DNA of 64,000 bases from Microbispora bryophytorum (lineage in GTDB: Bacteria; Actinomycetota; Actinomycetes; Streptosporangiales; Streptosporangiaceae), in contig NZ_VIRL01000025.1 of assembly GCF_006874465.1 (NCBI RefSeq), forward strand, positions 1 to 64,000, written 5' to 3'. Positions within the stretch are counted from its first letter, which is position 1, and each line of letters opens with the position of its first letter. The notes under the pieces were generated by a model. It had not been told where the DNA came from. It saw only the letters and a program-made list of their open reading frames with translations, and searched no databases. The position numbers and the translations under genes are program-made. Of this stretch, positions 35,243-44,856 are shown one piece after another.

Positions 35243-35578
35243 GTGCCTACCTACCAGTACGCCTGTACCGCTTGCGGTGAGCAGCTGGAGGCCGTCCAGA
35301 AGTTCTCTGACGACCCGCTCACGGAGTGCCCGGCCTGTCAGGGCAAGCTGCGCAAGGTCTTCTCCGCCGTTGGCATCGTGTTCAAGGGCTCTGGCTTCTA
35401 CCGGACCGACAGCCGTTCGTCGACCTCGTCGACGACCACGTCCACCACGACGACGTCCTCGAAGTCGTCCGGCGACTCGGGGAAGAAGGAGCCCGCGACC
35501 TCCACGAGCTCGTCGAGCACCTCCTCGCCGAGCACGTCGCCGAGCACGTCGTCGTCCGGCTCCACCGCCGCCGCCTGA
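35243..35578 (+). CDS. FmdB-type zinc ribbon protein with Ser/Thr-rich tail
   Basis: The 111-residue protein begins PTYQYACTACGEQLEAVQKF and carries CxxC pairs (CTAC, CPAC) forming a zinc ribbon in residues 1-55, then a disordered tail of mostly Ser and Thr. Function of the family is unsettled. GTG start at 35243 behind AGGAGG; a longer frame upstream runs through the repeat-rich spacer and is not used. Confidence 0.9.
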   Translation: MPTYQYACTACGEQLEAVQKFSDDPLTECPACQGKLRKVFSAVGIVFKGSGFYRTDSRSSTSSTTTSTTTTSSKSSGDSGKKEPATSTSSSSTSSPSTSPSTSSSGSTAAA

Positions 35579-35640
35579 GGTTATCCACAGGGGTCGGCGG
35601 CACGCGGCGGGTGTGCGGCGCCGTTCGCTAGTGTCGGCCC

Positions 35641-36447
35641 ATGGTCAATCACGCAGACATCGGGGTCATCGGCGGTTCGGGGTTCTACTCCCTGCTGGAG
35701 GACGCCGAAGAGATCGACGTGACGACGCCGTACGGCCCGCCGAGTGACTCGATCACCGTGGGCCGCATCGGCGAGCGGACCGTCGCGTTCGTCCCACGGC
35801 ACGGCCGCGGCCACACCTTTCCTCCGCACCGCATCCCCTATCGGGCGAACATGTGGGCCCTGCGTTCTCTCGGCGTCCGCCAGGTGCTCGCGCCCAGTGC
35901 GGTCGGGTCACTGCGCACGGAGATCGGCCCCGGCGCCCTCGTGATCCCCGACCAGCTCGTGGACCGCACGCAGAGCCGCGAGCAGACCTACTACGACGCG
36001 GGCGGGGCCGTGCACGTGTCGTTCTCCGACCCCTACTGCCCCTCCGGCCGGGCGGCCGCCGTGGCCACGGCGGGCGAGACGGGCTGGGACACGGTCGACG
36101 GCGGCACTCTGGTCGTGGTCGAGGGACCCCGCTTCTCCACCCGGGCCGAGTCGAAGTGGTTCGCGGGCGCGGGCTGGTCGATCATCGGCATGACCGGGCA
36201 CCCCGAGGCCGTGCTCGCCCGCGAGCTCGCCCTCTGCTACACGACGCTCGCCCTCGTGACCGACCACGACGCCGGCGTGGAGGCCGGTGAGGGGGTCACC
36301 CACGACGAGGTCCTCGCCTTCTTCGCCGCCAACGTGGAGCGGATGCGCACTCTGGTCGCACAGGTCGTCGAGGCCCTTCCGGAGGAGCGCCCCTGCTCCT
36401 GCGGCAACGCCCTCGACGGGATCAAGCTGCCGATCGAGCTCCCCTGA
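35641..36447 (+). CDS. mtnP: S-methyl-5'-thioadenosine phosphorylase family protein
   Basis: The 268-residue purine nucleoside phosphorylase-fold enzyme has the phosphate loops IGGSGFYSL and PRHGRGHTFPPHRIPYRANM, SAVGSLR, and the substrate segment IGMTGHPEAVLARELALCYTTLALVTDHDAG. It probably cleaves methylthioadenosine to adenine and methylthioribose-1-phosphate in methionine salvage. Purine specificity depends on a few residues not settled by reading; other purine nucleosides are possible. Confidence 0.88.
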   Translation: MVNHADIGVIGGSGFYSLLEDAEEIDVTTPYGPPSDSITVGRIGERTVAFVPRHGRGHTFPPHRIPYRANMWALRSLGVRQVLAPSAVGSLRTEIGPGALVIPDQLVDRTQSREQTYYDAGGAVHVSFSDPYCPSGRAAAVATAGETGWDTVDGGTLVVVEGPRFSTRAESKWFAGAGWSIIGMTGHPEAVLARELALCYTTLALVTDHDAGVEAGEGVTHDEVLAFFAANVERMRTLVAQVVEALPEERPCSCGNALDGIKLPIELP

Positions 36448-36453
36448 CGCGAG

Positions 36454-37080
36454 ATGGTCACGCGTGATCTGAGGCGGCTGGCGGCGCGCCGTCGCCGCCC
36501 GATCGCCGCCGTCCTCGCCGGTCTGGCGGTGGCCTGCGTGCTGCTGGCCGTCCGTACCCCTGACGGGGTGGAGGTCCTCGCCGCCGCCCGCGACCTCGCC
36601 GGAGGCCGACTGACCGCCTCCGACGTGGTGGTCGTGCGGCTTCCGCCCGACACGGTGCCCGCCGGGGCGTACGTGCCCGGCGCTCCCGTCTCGGGCCGTC
36701 TGCTCGCCGGTCCGTTGCGCCGAGGCGAACCTCTCACCGACGCACGGCTGCTCGGCCCGGGCCTGTTCCGCCAGACCTTGACCGGGCAGGCGGGGGTTTC
36801 GGCCGCTGAGCCGGGGATGGTCGCGACGCCGGTCAGGATCACCGATCCCGACGCCGCCCGCCTCCTGTCGCCTGGAGACGTGATCGACATCCTGGCGGCC
36901 TTCGAGGACGGCCCTTTCCAGGCCCGGCTGGTCGCGCAGGAGGTGCGGGTGATCGCCCGGCCACCGGGCCGTACGGACGGGGGCGCGCTGCTCGTGCTGG
37001 CCACGACCCCCGGGCAGGCGGCTCAGCTCGCCCAGGCCCAGGCACAGGGCAGGCTCTCCGTGACCATTCACCCGCACTGA
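36454..37080 (+). CDS. SAF-domain (CpaB/RcpC-like) membrane-anchored protein
   Basis: The 208-residue protein has an Arg-rich N-terminus, one membrane helix (PIAAVLAGLAVACVLLAV) and a periplasmic SAF domain (VEVLAAARDLAGGRLTASDVVVVRLP), followed by the RcpC/CpaB-type region LSPGDVIDILAAFEDG. CpaB proteins help assemble Flp/Tad pili, but no tad genes are nearby. It starts 6 bp after the mtnP stop and is likely cotranscribed. Confidence 0.85.
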   Translation: MVTRDLRRLAARRRRPIAAVLAGLAVACVLLAVRTPDGVEVLAAARDLAGGRLTASDVVVVRLPPDTVPAGAYVPGAPVSGRLLAGPLRRGEPLTDARLLGPGLFRQTLTGQAGVSAAEPGMVATPVRITDPDAARLLSPGDVIDILAAFEDGPFQARLVAQEVRVIARPPGRTDGGALLVLATTPGQAAQLAQAQAQGRLSVTIHPH

Positions 37081-37109
37081 TCGGCCTTGTCCACGGCGGA
37101 GGACGCTGA

Positions 37110-37598
37110 TCAGGCGGTGCTCGGCCCGGCCTGCCGCCAGGCCTGCTGGTCACGCGTGACCTGCTGGAGCATCTCCTTGAACCCCGCGTAGCGCTCGGCA
37201 CCGAGGCTTCGTTCGTGCCGCTCCTCGGCGGCGGTGAGGATGGCGCGCGCTTTGGCGATCTCGTCGATGCCGCGCTCGGTGGGGACGATGAGCTTGGCGC
37301 GGCGATCGGCGGGATCGGGCTCGCGGGTGACGTAGCCGAGCCTGACAAGCTCGTCGAGGATCGTGCCGATGATCTGCTTGTGCTGGCCCGACCGAGCCGC
37401 CAGGTCCGTCGCGCGCACGCCTTCCGGATCGAGGAACGCCAGCACCGTCTCGTGCCGGGGATGCACATCGGGGTGCCCCTGCTCGGCGAGGGTCTCGAAC
37501 AGCTCCTCCTGGACAGCACGCATCAACTGGCCGGCCAGCACGCCGATGTCAGGAACCTCCACGCTCCACCGTCTTCTCGCCAAATTAGTCACGATCAT
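37110..37598 (-). CDS. MarR family transcriptional regulator
   Basis: The 162-residue winged-helix protein shows recognition region GVRATDLAARSGQHKQIIGTILDELVRLGYVTREPDPADRRAKL, with the MarR wing DPADRRAK. Small phenolics are typical ligands. Its first ATG (37598) lies inside a palindrome, so translation might begin at GTG 37562 instead. It is divergent from a DUF1801 gene, the probable target. Confidence 0.88.
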   Translation of the reverse strand: MIVTNLARRRWSVEVPDIGVLAGQLMRAVQEELFETLAEQGHPDVHPRHETVLAFLDPEGVRATDLAARSGQHKQIIGTILDELVRLGYVTREPDPADRRAKLIVPTERGIDEIAKARAILTAAEERHERSLGAERYAGFKEMLQQVTRDQQAWRQAGPSTA

Positions 37599-37610
37599 TG
37601 ACTATCAATA
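37598..37610. promoter_or_regulatory. Palindrome ATTGACTATCAAT, likely MarR operator
   Basis: ATTGA-N3-TCAAT is a perfect short inverted repeat with AT-rich composition, set between the divergent marR and DUF1801 genes and touching the upstream marR start codon. It suits autoregulation. The binding protein is inferred from position. Confidence 0.45.
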
Positions 37611-37681
37611 ATCTTGATCATAGTGTGGCGCCAGCACGCGCACCCCCGCCCAGGAGAACGGGCAGCGAGGAGATCACGGCC

Positions 37682-38032
37682 ATGACCGGCAGCGAGATCG
37701 ACACCTATGTCGAGACGAAGCTCGATCCGAAATACCGCGAGATCGTTGCGGCCCTGCGCACCCTTGTGGCCGAAGAGGCGCCCGAGGCCGTCGAATGCCT
37801 CACGTACGGCTCGCCTGCCTGGCGGGGCAAGAAGATCCTCGCCGTCATCAGTCAGAGCAAGACCCATCTCACCTTCGCCTTCGAACGGGGCGCGGAGATG
37901 TCCGACGCTCACGGCCTCCTGGAGGGAGTGGGCAAGAAGACCCGCCACGTCAAGATCAAGACGCGGGACGGGATGAACGAGGCCGCGCTGCGCAACTACA
38001 TCGGTCAGGCCGTCCACCTCGACGCCAACTGA
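37682..38032 (+). CDS. DUF1801 (YdhG-like) protein
   Basis: The 116-residue protein has the DUF1801 pattern: YVETKLDPKYREIVAALRTLVAEEAPEAVECLTYGSPAW, KKILAVISQSKTHLTFAF, and KTRHVKIKTRDG. The fold resembles the frataxin/CyaY-like group; the function is not established. Start ATG at 37682 after GAGGAG. Confidence 0.85.
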   Translation: MTGSEIDTYVETKLDPKYREIVAALRTLVAEEAPEAVECLTYGSPAWRGKKILAVISQSKTHLTFAFERGAEMSDAHGLLEGVGKKTRHVKIKTRDGMNEAALRNYIGQAVHLDAN

Positions 38033-38095
38033 CGCGGCCCGTTCTCCTCACCCAGAGCGCGCGACGGGCCCCTCGGCCCGGCCCGCGCGTACCTG

Positions 38096-39223
38096 TCACA
38101 GGAGCGAGCCGAGCTGGGGGTCGTACTCCCAGTGCCAGGGCTCGAAGGGGCTGTGATACGACCAGTCGGGGTGGATCCAGCCATACCGCTTGCTGTTGGC
38201 CTCCAGCCAGTTGAACTGAACAGAGCGGAAGCTCTGCACTCCGCCGCACAGGTCGACGGCGAGCCCCAGACCGTGGTTGCTCTTGCCCGGAGTGGCCGCG
38301 AAACCGGGCCGCTGATAGTAGATCGACTGCTGCTCACCCAGGTTGCGATAGCTGTCGGAGATGCACATCGAGGCGCCGAAGCGCTTCTTGTAGGCGATGT
38401 TGAGATCGGCGAAGGCGATCGCCGCGTCCGCCCGCAGTTCCTCTCCGGCCTGCGGCAGGGGGCACAGGATGGTCTTGGGCAGCAGGCCGTTCGGGTACTG
38501 CGCCGCCTGACCGATCCTGGTGGGGTCACAGCCGCCCGCCCCCTTCGTTCCGTTGCCGATCTTCACGCCGAGCTTGATCAACGCCTTGGTCAGCGACCGG
38601 ACCAGGGTGGAGGAGCGTTTGCGCAGCGCGGTGACCTGGGCGCTCAGCTGCGCCTCCTGCAGGAGGCTGGCCGCCCGGAGTTCCTGCGCCTCCTGCGCGA
38701 GCTTCTGCTGCCGTTCCAGCAACTTCACCGCGTCGCCGAGCACATTGTTCCGCCCGGCGACAAGGTGATCGAGGTCGGCGATCCTCCGGAGCGTCTCCGT
38801 GCCGTTTCCCGCCCTGAAGAACGGGCTGAGTCCGTCGAGCGAGGGGTCCTGGTACATGGAGGAGGCGAGGTCGGACAGCGGCTTGCGTAGTTTGTTGAGC
38901 TCCGCCGTGGCCTGCTGGAGACTCTGCAGCTTGGTCGCCAGCTCCTTCTCGACGGTGCCGAACTTCTTCTGGCGCGCCACCAGTGCCCTGTTCGCGTCCT
39001 CGATGGACTTGTACGCCTTCTGTGCCTCTCGCCGCAGCTCGGTCAGCGTGGTGGGCTCCTTGCCGAGCACGCCCGTCTGGGCGCCTCCGGCGGCCTCCGT
39101 GCCGGCATTCGTGGTCGTGGTGTCGGCCAAGGCCGCCGCGACCGGTTCGTACGGCGCGGAGACGGCCAGCGAAGTCATCACCGTGACGACCGCGATCAGC
39201 CTGGCTGATCGAGGAGATGGCAC
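38096..39223 (-). CDS. Secreted coiled-coil VanY-type D,D-carboxypeptidase (M15)
   Basis: The 375-residue protein has a signal peptide (residues about 1-33), a long coiled coil with two arms (about 57-130 and 155-215) and a C-terminal M15B peptidase domain (about 240-375). Zinc and catalytic motifs are SNHGLGLAVDL (HxxxxxxD) and EPWHWEYD. It should trim D-Ala from peptidoglycan stem peptides. The coil resembles those of PcsB/RipC/EnvC-type hydrolases or activators that dock on FtsEX, suggesting control by a membrane partner; this is inference. GTG start at 39223. Confidence 0.9.
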   Translation of the reverse strand: MPSPRSARLIAVVTVMTSLAVSAPYEPVAAALADTTTTNAGTEAAGGAQTGVLGKEPTTLTELRREAQKAYKSIEDANRALVARQKKFGTVEKELATKLQSLQQATAELNKLRKPLSDLASSMYQDPSLDGLSPFFRAGNGTETLRRIADLDHLVAGRNNVLGDAVKLLERQQKLAQEAQELRAASLLQEAQLSAQVTALRKRSSTLVRSLTKALIKLGVKIGNGTKGAGGCDPTRIGQAAQYPNGLLPKTILCPLPQAGEELRADAAIAFADLNIAYKKRFGASMCISDSYRNLGEQQSIYYQRPGFAATPGKSNHGLGLAVDLCGGVQSFRSVQFNWLEANSKRYGWIHPDWSYHSPFEPWHWEYDPQLGSLL

Positions 39224-39352
39224 GTTTGACTCCCCCGTTTGCGAACTCGTGACCTGGGTCAGGGACGCACGTTACTACAGCGCCCTCTGTCCCCGAGCCC
39301 CGGTTCACTAAGTGCTATTGACCGGTCACGTCGCATTTGCGCGCTTCCGGGG

Positions 39353-39967
39353 TCATCGCCCGCCTTCGGGGTGGCCCTCACGTTCGCGGCAGAGCTCCCA
39401 CAGCCACGTGTCCTTCCACTCCGGCTCGCACCTGAAGGTCGTCACCTCGCGAGGCTCCGGCTTCTCCACCGGCCTGTTCACCTTCGGCGCGTCCCCGTGG
39501 ACGATCTCACGCACGGGTGGGGCGATCGGCAGGATCCGTACGAGGCCCTCGTAGAGACGCGCGGGGCCGGATGGCTCGGGCACCGGGGTCGGGTTCAGGA
39601 GGGGCTTGCGCACCGTCCCCACCATCGGAACCACGTCGGCCCTCCGGACCTCCCGGCCATCCGCGAGATTCGGCAGCACGGTCGGCCGCCCACTGGGAGT
39701 TTCAGCGAGAGTCCGGTCTCCCATGGTCCCGGGCGCTCCGGCGCCTTCTCCCGTGGTCCCGCGCTCTCCGGCGCCTTGCTCGTCCGCCGTCCCCGCCGCA
39801 GCCGCGCGTACGGCCGCATCGCGTGAGAAGTCGCTCCGCGCACGTTCCCCGTAGCCGGCGAAGTGGGCCATGAGCATGCCCGAGGCAAGGATCGCCGGCA
39901 CGAGCAGCGCCGCGACGAGCACCCCCGATCGCAGCCCGCGCGCGGATCCACGTCGCGTTACCGTCAC
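39353..39967 (-). CDS. Hypothetical membrane-anchored, Pro/Ala-rich protein
   Basis: The 204-residue protein has one N-terminal helix (GVLVAALLVPAILASGMLMAHF) followed by a Gly/Ala/Pro-rich extracytoplasmic stretch and a small C-terminal region with two Cys (FRCEPEWKDTWLWELCRE) that could form a disulfide. Not recognised. GTG start at 39967. Confidence 0.65.
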   Translation of the reverse strand: MTVTRRGSARGLRSGVLVAALLVPAILASGMLMAHFAGYGERARSDFSRDAAVRAAAAGTADEQGAGERGTTGEGAGAPGTMGDRTLAETPSGRPTVLPNLADGREVRRADVVPMVGTVRKPLLNPTPVPEPSGPARLYEGLVRILPIAPPVREIVHGDAPKVNRPVEKPEPREVTTFRCEPEWKDTWLWELCREREGHPEGGR

Positions 39968-40126
39968 GTCGAGCGACGGTAACCAGCCTCCCCAGGTCGC
40001 GTACGACCACTTGCCATGCCTTTACCGCAGGTCAGCCTGCTGATAACCGACTGCCTCGAAACGACACCCCCGGGGGAGGCGCGAGCGGGCCCAACCTTTC
40101 GCTAGGCTTACTGATGCACGTCGTGC

Positions 40127-40199
40127 GCCTCCGTAGCTCAGGGGATAGAGCACCGCTCTCCTAAAGCGGGTGCCGCAGGTTCGAATCCTGCCGGGGGCA
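40127..40199 (+). tRNA. tRNA-Arg (anticodon CCU)
   Basis: Acceptor GCCTCCG pairs with CGGGGGC (one G-T pair). D-arm, anticodon loop CTCCTAA and T-arm GCAGG-TTCGAAT-CCTGC are regular. CCA is not encoded. Downstream sequence changes abruptly to lower GC and orphan genes, so this tRNA may mark an island boundary. Confidence 0.95.
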
Positions 40200-40343
40200 C
40201 TCTTTGATCAGATCAAACAGCCCCTCACCTGGGGTTTCTCTGTAGCCGCCCGGCGATCATGCGCAGCGAGATGCAGCTGTAGGCAGCTGCATGTCAATGA
40301 TCGCGAAATATACGTGAAATGATCTCGCAGATGTTTCCCCCGG

Positions 40344-40952
40344 TCAGGCCGCGCATGCGAAGAGGCACGCTGTGCCCCGCCCGTTGAGCCACCTCGGCTG
40401 CCGAAACGCCAGCGTGCGACCACAGCGAGACGGCCGGCTGTCATGATCGGATGGGGCCGGGATATGCGCAGGTGGACAGGGGTCGTACCGCCAGAAGCGC
40501 AGCTTGAACAGCTCTACCCGAAAGATGTCAGGCGGGAAGTCCGGATCGACGTCGTTTCCTAGCGTCTTCGCGTGCACTTCGACCGACCACTCGACATCAG
40601 CGCATCCCAGGTCGAACGTCTTATGGTTGTCGCTCCCGAGGTACTCGCGAGCTTGCACCTTGCCTGATGGCACGCGCACCCGGCCGCTCCACGAGCGCTT
40701 CCAGGAGGGATCGACCTTCGGGGGCGGGCCGCTCCACAATTCGAACCGCACGTAGACGCCGCCTTCCCTATCCGCACTACGAAGGAAGAACTTCTCATCA
40801 GTCTCGATCCACCAGTAATCCTCTCGCGCTTCCGTCGGCGACGACACGGTCAGATCGTCACCGCTGTCGCCGTCCACGATGTCGAAGTTCCCGTAGAGAT
40901 CCTTGACCTCATCTACGAAACTCGTCAGACATTCAGTCACGCCGTACCTCAT
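40344..40952 (-). CDS. Hypothetical protein of the tRNA-Arg-linked island
   Basis: The 202-residue protein is rich in acidic and aromatic residues (REDYWWIETDEKFFLRSADREGGVYVRFELW), unlike the Ala-rich surroundings, and its DNA is of lower GC. The beta-rich pattern recalls small immunity-like or phage-associated proteins but no family is recognised. The last ~45 residues are basic and less protein-like, so the end may be altered. A GAGGGTGAG ribosome-binding site precedes ATG 40952. Confidence 0.6.
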   Translation of the reverse strand: MRYGVTECLTSFVDEVKDLYGNFDIVDGDSGDDLTVSSPTEAREDYWWIETDEKFFLRSADREGGVYVRFELWSGPPPKVDPSWKRSWSGRVRVPSGKVQAREYLGSDNHKTFDLGCADVEWSVEVHAKTLGNDVDPDFPPDIFRVELFKLRFWRYDPCPPAHIPAPSDHDSRPSRCGRTLAFRQPRWLNGRGTACLFACAA

Positions 40953-41295
40953 CTCACCCTCGGAGCCCGCCTCAGGGAGCTGACAGCAATGTAGCTAAAC
41001 CGATGATCTTCGTCACTTATGGTGATGAGTAGACGGGTTTAGGTCGTGACGATCGCCCACTTCGGTTCCCGCCGTAATAGTTGGGGCGGTCGCTGCCGCG
41101 CGGCTTCCGATCCTCGGGCCTGGCGGCCCTGCGGATCGGGCCGCTTGCCACCGGATGACTGACCCACGCTTGCCATTGGGCGGGTATCCACAGCCTCGAA
41201 GCCCATGATGAATCGAAATTTTGTGTGATGGATTTCTGAGACAGGATTCAGGCCTGCGGCTTACGATGCCTCTTTATAGAAACGGAGGGTACGAG
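40953..41295. other. Intergenic stretch, no gene recognised
   Basis: These 343 bp lie between two orphan island genes. A short minus-strand frame of 55 codons exists (about 41208-41041) but it has no ribosome-binding site or recognisable motif. No repeat or RNA seen. Confidence 0.4.
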
Positions 41296-41559
41296 ATGGC
41301 GTTTGACTATCCGGTTCGAGCGGAGGCGGCGGAGGAAAATCACTGCTTTGAGGACTTGCCGACCGAGTGGTCAGAAGACTGGGTGATCGAGGTAACACCT
41401 CGTGAAGTGGATGAGGAAGCGGACTCGGCGGTTATTGGTCCGATGAGTGCGAAGCAGGCTTGGGATTACGTTCACGAGCTTCTTGAGCTTCGCCCCTACT
41501 GGACCTACGTTCCGCAGCCGCTCTACGAACCTCACCCCCACTACACAAGGGCTCGTTGA
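41296..41559 (+). CDS. Small acidic hypothetical protein
   Basis: The 87-residue protein begins MAFDYPVRAEAAEENHCFED, is strongly acidic in its first half and aromatic at the end (ELRPYWTYVPQPLYEPHPHY). Not recognised. A good ribosome-binding site (GGAGGG, 7 bases before the ATG) supports expression. Lower GC than the core genome. Confidence 0.6.
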   Translation: MAFDYPVRAEAAEENHCFEDLPTEWSEDWVIEVTPREVDEEADSAVIGPMSAKQAWDYVHELLELRPYWTYVPQPLYEPHPHYTRAR

Positions 41560-41999
41560 CGCTCTGGACATCGGCCCTGTTGCTGAACTCTCAGAACCTA
41601 TGTAACGGCTCTTTTTTCTGCCGCGAGGAAGCTGCTTCAAGAGCGACCCGAGACGGAGGGCTTTACAGCAACACCGCCTCACACGATCAAACGCCATTGG
41701 CCTGCACCTACTGGCCAGGGCCGATGCGCTCGAAGCCTAGAAGCCAGTCATTGGAGCTGTCGACGAGGGTAAGTTGCCGAGATTGCCCCAACTTGCCCGT
41801 TCAGCCCGAGATGGGGTCGAGGTCGCCATGGGGTCTCGCGGCAACGACCAGTTGCTGCTCAACACTTACGCGTGCGACACCTCGGCGGACATGGCCCCGT
41901 ATTGGGCCTTGCGCAGGTCATCAGTGGTGACATGATCACCATCTACGTCGACAGCTACGGAAGGTATGGGACCAGGCCAGCCCGACAGGGTCCTGATCT
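41560..41999. other. Degenerate intergenic stretch
   Basis: No intact gene is seen. A minus-strand tail ending in LLGFERIGPGQ and a stop (about 41795-41709) looks protein-like and may be a decayed gene end, but it cannot be named. Confidence 0.35.
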
Positions 42000-42170
42000 A
42001 TGGCACGCCGGATCGACTGTTACGACGATCCTCGAGCCCCGAAGCCCGACAGTCTCGTCCCCTCGGTCAACGTCGTGGTCACCAAAGATGCCGGCGGCAT
42101 CCTCATGATCCGGCGCAGCGACAACGGCAAGGCTGAGCAGCCGAGTAACACCCGAATGAACATCTGTTGA
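42000..42170 (+). pseudogene. N-terminal fragment of a NUDIX hydrolase
   Basis: ATG at 42000 encodes MARRIDCYDDPRAPKPDSLV, then PSVNVVVTKDAGGILMIRRSDNGK, the usual beginning of an actinobacterial NUDIX protein. The NUDIX box that should follow (GX5EX7REUXEEXGU) is missing; 14 unrelated residues lead to a stop. Probably truncated by a deletion. Confidence 0.6.
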
Positions 42171-42297
42171 CACTCTGAGCAGTGTCGCTGAACTGAGCAT
42201 GAATCTCGCGGGAAGACTCTTGCGTCATGCGACTGTGCTGCTAAGCGTGGCCATAAGTTCGGTTCGTTAGCCGCTGTCTACCCTGCGAGTCCTTGCT

Positions 42298-43524
42298 GTG
42301 CGTTCTTCCGTTTTTGTCGTACCCGGCGGGCGGCGACTGTCGGTGGTTGTGGCCGTGATCGTTGCGGTCGTGATCGTTGCAGTGAGTGCGGTGTTCGTGT
42401 CGCGGACCTTCGGTTCAAGTCGGGAGCCCTCTTCGCCTTCGGCGGGCGCGATAGCGGTCGTGAACGGCTTCGATGCATGTGGTGACGGCTGGTCGGGTCC
42501 GGCCACCGGCGGCGCGTTCGATTTCGCGGTGTCGAATTCCACCATCGCCGGTGAAGCGGTCTACCTCGAAGGGGCCGATGACCGGAAGGTGTATGCCGAG
42601 GCTGAGGGTCTGGGCCCGAGCTCGGTCTACCACCTGCGGGTCACTCTCGCCGACGGCCGGTACCGGTTCGTGTGTATGCCGGCTGGTAACGATCCGATCG
42701 CCGGGCCGGTGGTGACGGTGCGTGACTCCCCGGCTGGGCTTGTCCCGACTCCTGGCATCGAGGTGGTGACCCGAGCGGATTTGCTTCCCGCCGCTCACAC
42801 TTACAACGAGTGGGTCGGCTCCCGTATCAAGGGACTGGCGAGAGACGCACAACGACTCGCCACAGCGATTGTGAGTGGCGACCGTGCTGTCTCACAGGCG
42901 GCTTGGCTGACGGCCCAGCAGGACTACTCGCGCCTCGGTGCGGCCTACGGGGCGTTCGGGGATCTGGCCGACGCTATTGATGGTGATCCAGCCGCCGGTA
43001 GCTCGGCGCTGGAGGACTCCGATCTGCATGGGCTGCGCAAGATCGAGGCGCTGTTGTGGAGCGATCGACCGATCGCGGACGCCGCGCCGGTTGCCTCGCG
43101 GCTCATCGCCGATATCGGATCGTTAACGGCGACGCTGGCCAAGACGCCGGTGAACGCCATCGACCTCGGTCTGCGCTCGCATGAGATCTTGGAAGACGCG
43201 ATCCAGTTCACCCTCACTGGTGCCGACGACGCCGGTTCGCACACCGGGTTGGCGGTGATTGCGGCCGATATCGAGGCGACCCGCGCGGTGCTCGACCCGA
43301 TCCGCCCCCTCGTGACACCCCGCTACGCCGGGCTGAGCGACGCGGACGCGTGGCTGGCCCGCACCGCGACCTTGGTTGCCTCCTACAAGACCGGCGGTAC
43401 CTGGCGGGCGTTGGATTCGCTGGACCGCGCCCAGCGCGAAGCGCTCGACGCCGACTTGGAGCGCACCGTGGAGCTGCTCGCCCCGATCGCCGCGGTCACC
43501 GACCCGAGGGTGGCCGACCAGTGA
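42298..43524 (+). CDS. efeO: Iron-uptake lipoprotein-like component EfeO
   Basis: The 408-residue secreted/anchored protein has an N-terminal helix (about residues 14-36), a cupredoxin-like domain (about 50-140, [20 protein letters not shown]) and a C-terminal imelysin/M75 domain with the metal motif SHEILED. EfeO captures iron for the EfeU permease together with the EfeB peroxidase. The usual efeU is not upstream; a truncated NUDIX gene is. GTG start at 42298 is tentative. It overlaps efeB by GTGA. Confidence 0.85.
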   Translation: MRSSVFVVPGGRRLSVVVAVIVAVVIVAVSAVFVSRTFGSSREPSSPSAGAIAVVNGFDACGDGWSGPATGGAFDFAVSNSTIAGEAVYLEGADDRKVYAEAEGLGPSSVYHLRVTLADGRYRFVCMPAGNDPIAGPVVTVRDSPAGLVPTPGIEVVTRADLLPAAHTYNEWVGSRIKGLARDAQRLATAIVSGDRAVSQAAWLTAQQDYSRLGAAYGAFGDLADAIDGDPAAGSSALEDSDLHGLRKIEALLWSDRPIADAAPVASRLIADIGSLTATLAKTPVNAIDLGLRSHEILEDAIQFTLTGADDAGSHTGLAVIAADIEATRAVLDPIRPLVTPRYAGLSDADAWLARTATLVASYKTGGTWRALDSLDRAQREALDADLERTVELLAPIAAVTDPRVADQ

Positions 43525-44807
43525 CCCGGAACCGGAACGCCAGCACGGGCGGAACCGGCCCCACGCGGACGGTGGGCCGGCGTGGGTTCTTGGGCGCGGT
43601 CGGCGCGAGCCTCGGCACCGCCGCCCTCGGCGCGGGGATAGGTGCGGCGGCCGTTCACGCCGACGCAGCGCCATCGGCTGCGGACTCGTCGGCCGCGCCT
43701 ACCGGTGGGCGGTTCGCCTTCCACGGCGAGCACCAGCAAGGTGTGCTCACTCCGCCCCAAGCCGCAGCGGCATTCCTGGCGCTCGATGTCACCGCAGCCG
43801 ATCGTGCCGAGCTGTCCGAGCTGTTCCAGGCGGTCACTAGCCGGGCACGATTTCTGGCTGCTGGTGGTGCGCCGCCGTCGGTCGGCATCACGGCGCCGCC
43901 GTCGGACTCTGGCGTCGTGGGGCCCGACATCAGCCCGGATGGTCTGACCGTGACGCTGTCGGTGGGCGCGAGCCTGTTCGATGACCGTTACGGGTTGGCG
44001 GATCGGAAACCGGCCCGGCTGGTGACGATGCCGGACTTCCCGAATGACGCGCTGCGCCGCGACATGTGTGACGGGGACCTCCTGCTGCAGTTGCGCGCCG
44101 ACCATGCCGACACCGTGATCCACGCCATGCGCGACATCACCCGCGCCACCCGCGGCGGCATGGCCGTCCGGTGGCGGACCGACGGGTTCATCTCCCCGCC
44201 TCGCCCGACCGGAACACCCCGCAACCTGATGGGGTTCAAGGACGGCACCGCGAACCCGAACATCGACGACCCGGCCGAGATGGCACGGCTGGTCTGGGCC
44301 GCGACCGACGGTAGCGAACCCGCCTGGACCGCGGGCGGCAGCTACCACGTCGTCCGGCTCATCCGCATGCTGGTCGAGTTCTGGGACCGGGTTCCGCTGC
44401 GTGAGCAGGAGAACATGATCGGCCGCTCCCGCGACGTCGGCGCGCCCCTGACCGGAGTCAACGAGACGGACACTCCGGACTACCTCAACGACCCGAACGG
44501 TGACGCGATCCCCACCGGCGCCCACATCCGGCTCGCCAACCCGCGCACGCCCGCGACGGACTCTTCGCGGTTGCTGCGTCGCGGCTACAACTACAACGCC
44601 GGCACCGACACCAACGGCCAGCTCGACATGGGCCTCATCTTCACGACCTTCAATCAGGACATCAAGCGGCAGTTCGCCGCCGTGCAGCAGCGGCTGGTCG
44701 ATGAAGCCCTGACCGACTACATATCCCCGTTCGGCGGCGGCTACTACTTCGCGCTGCCCGGTGCCCACGACTCCAACGACTGGCTCGGCCGGACCCTGAT
44801 GAACTGA
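43521..44807 (+). CDS. efeB: DyP-type heme peroxidase EfeB
   Basis: The 428-residue protein has a Tat signal ([13 protein letters not shown], residues 18-30) and a DyP domain with GFKDGTANP (catalytic GXXDG) and the following [20 protein letters not shown]. EfeB oxidises ferrous iron or takes iron from heme outside the membrane. It is translationally coupled to efeO. The frame extends further upstream but only inside efeO. Confidence 0.93.
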   Translation: MTRNRNASTGGTGPTRTVGRRGFLGAVGASLGTAALGAGIGAAAVHADAAPSAADSSAAPTGGRFAFHGEHQQGVLTPPQAAAAFLALDVTAADRAELSELFQAVTSRARFLAAGGAPPSVGITAPPSDSGVVGPDISPDGLTVTLSVGASLFDDRYGLADRKPARLVTMPDFPNDALRRDMCDGDLLLQLRADHADTVIHAMRDITRATRGGMAVRWRTDGFISPPRPTGTPRNLMGFKDGTANPNIDDPAEMARLVWAATDGSEPAWTAGGSYHVVRLIRMLVEFWDRVPLREQENMIGRSRDVGAPLTGVNETDTPDYLNDPNGDAIPTGAHIRLANPRTPATDSSRLLRRGYNYNAGTDTNGQLDMGLIFTTFNQDIKRQFAAVQQRLVDEALTDYISPFGGGYYFALPGAHDSNDWLGRTLMN

Positions 44808-44856
44808 CCGGCCCGCCAAAGCACCCACCAAAAAGAAACCCGAAAGGCACCATGCA

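Noticed and set aside
35400-35575. Tandem repeat of functional interest in the FmdB tail
   Set aside because: It is an ordinary Ser/Thr-rich disordered tail common in actinobacterial FmdB proteins; the DNA repeat follows from codon use.
41041-41208. Minus-strand frame of 55 codons
   Set aside because: No ribosome-binding site, no motif, and composition like the surrounding non-coding sequence.
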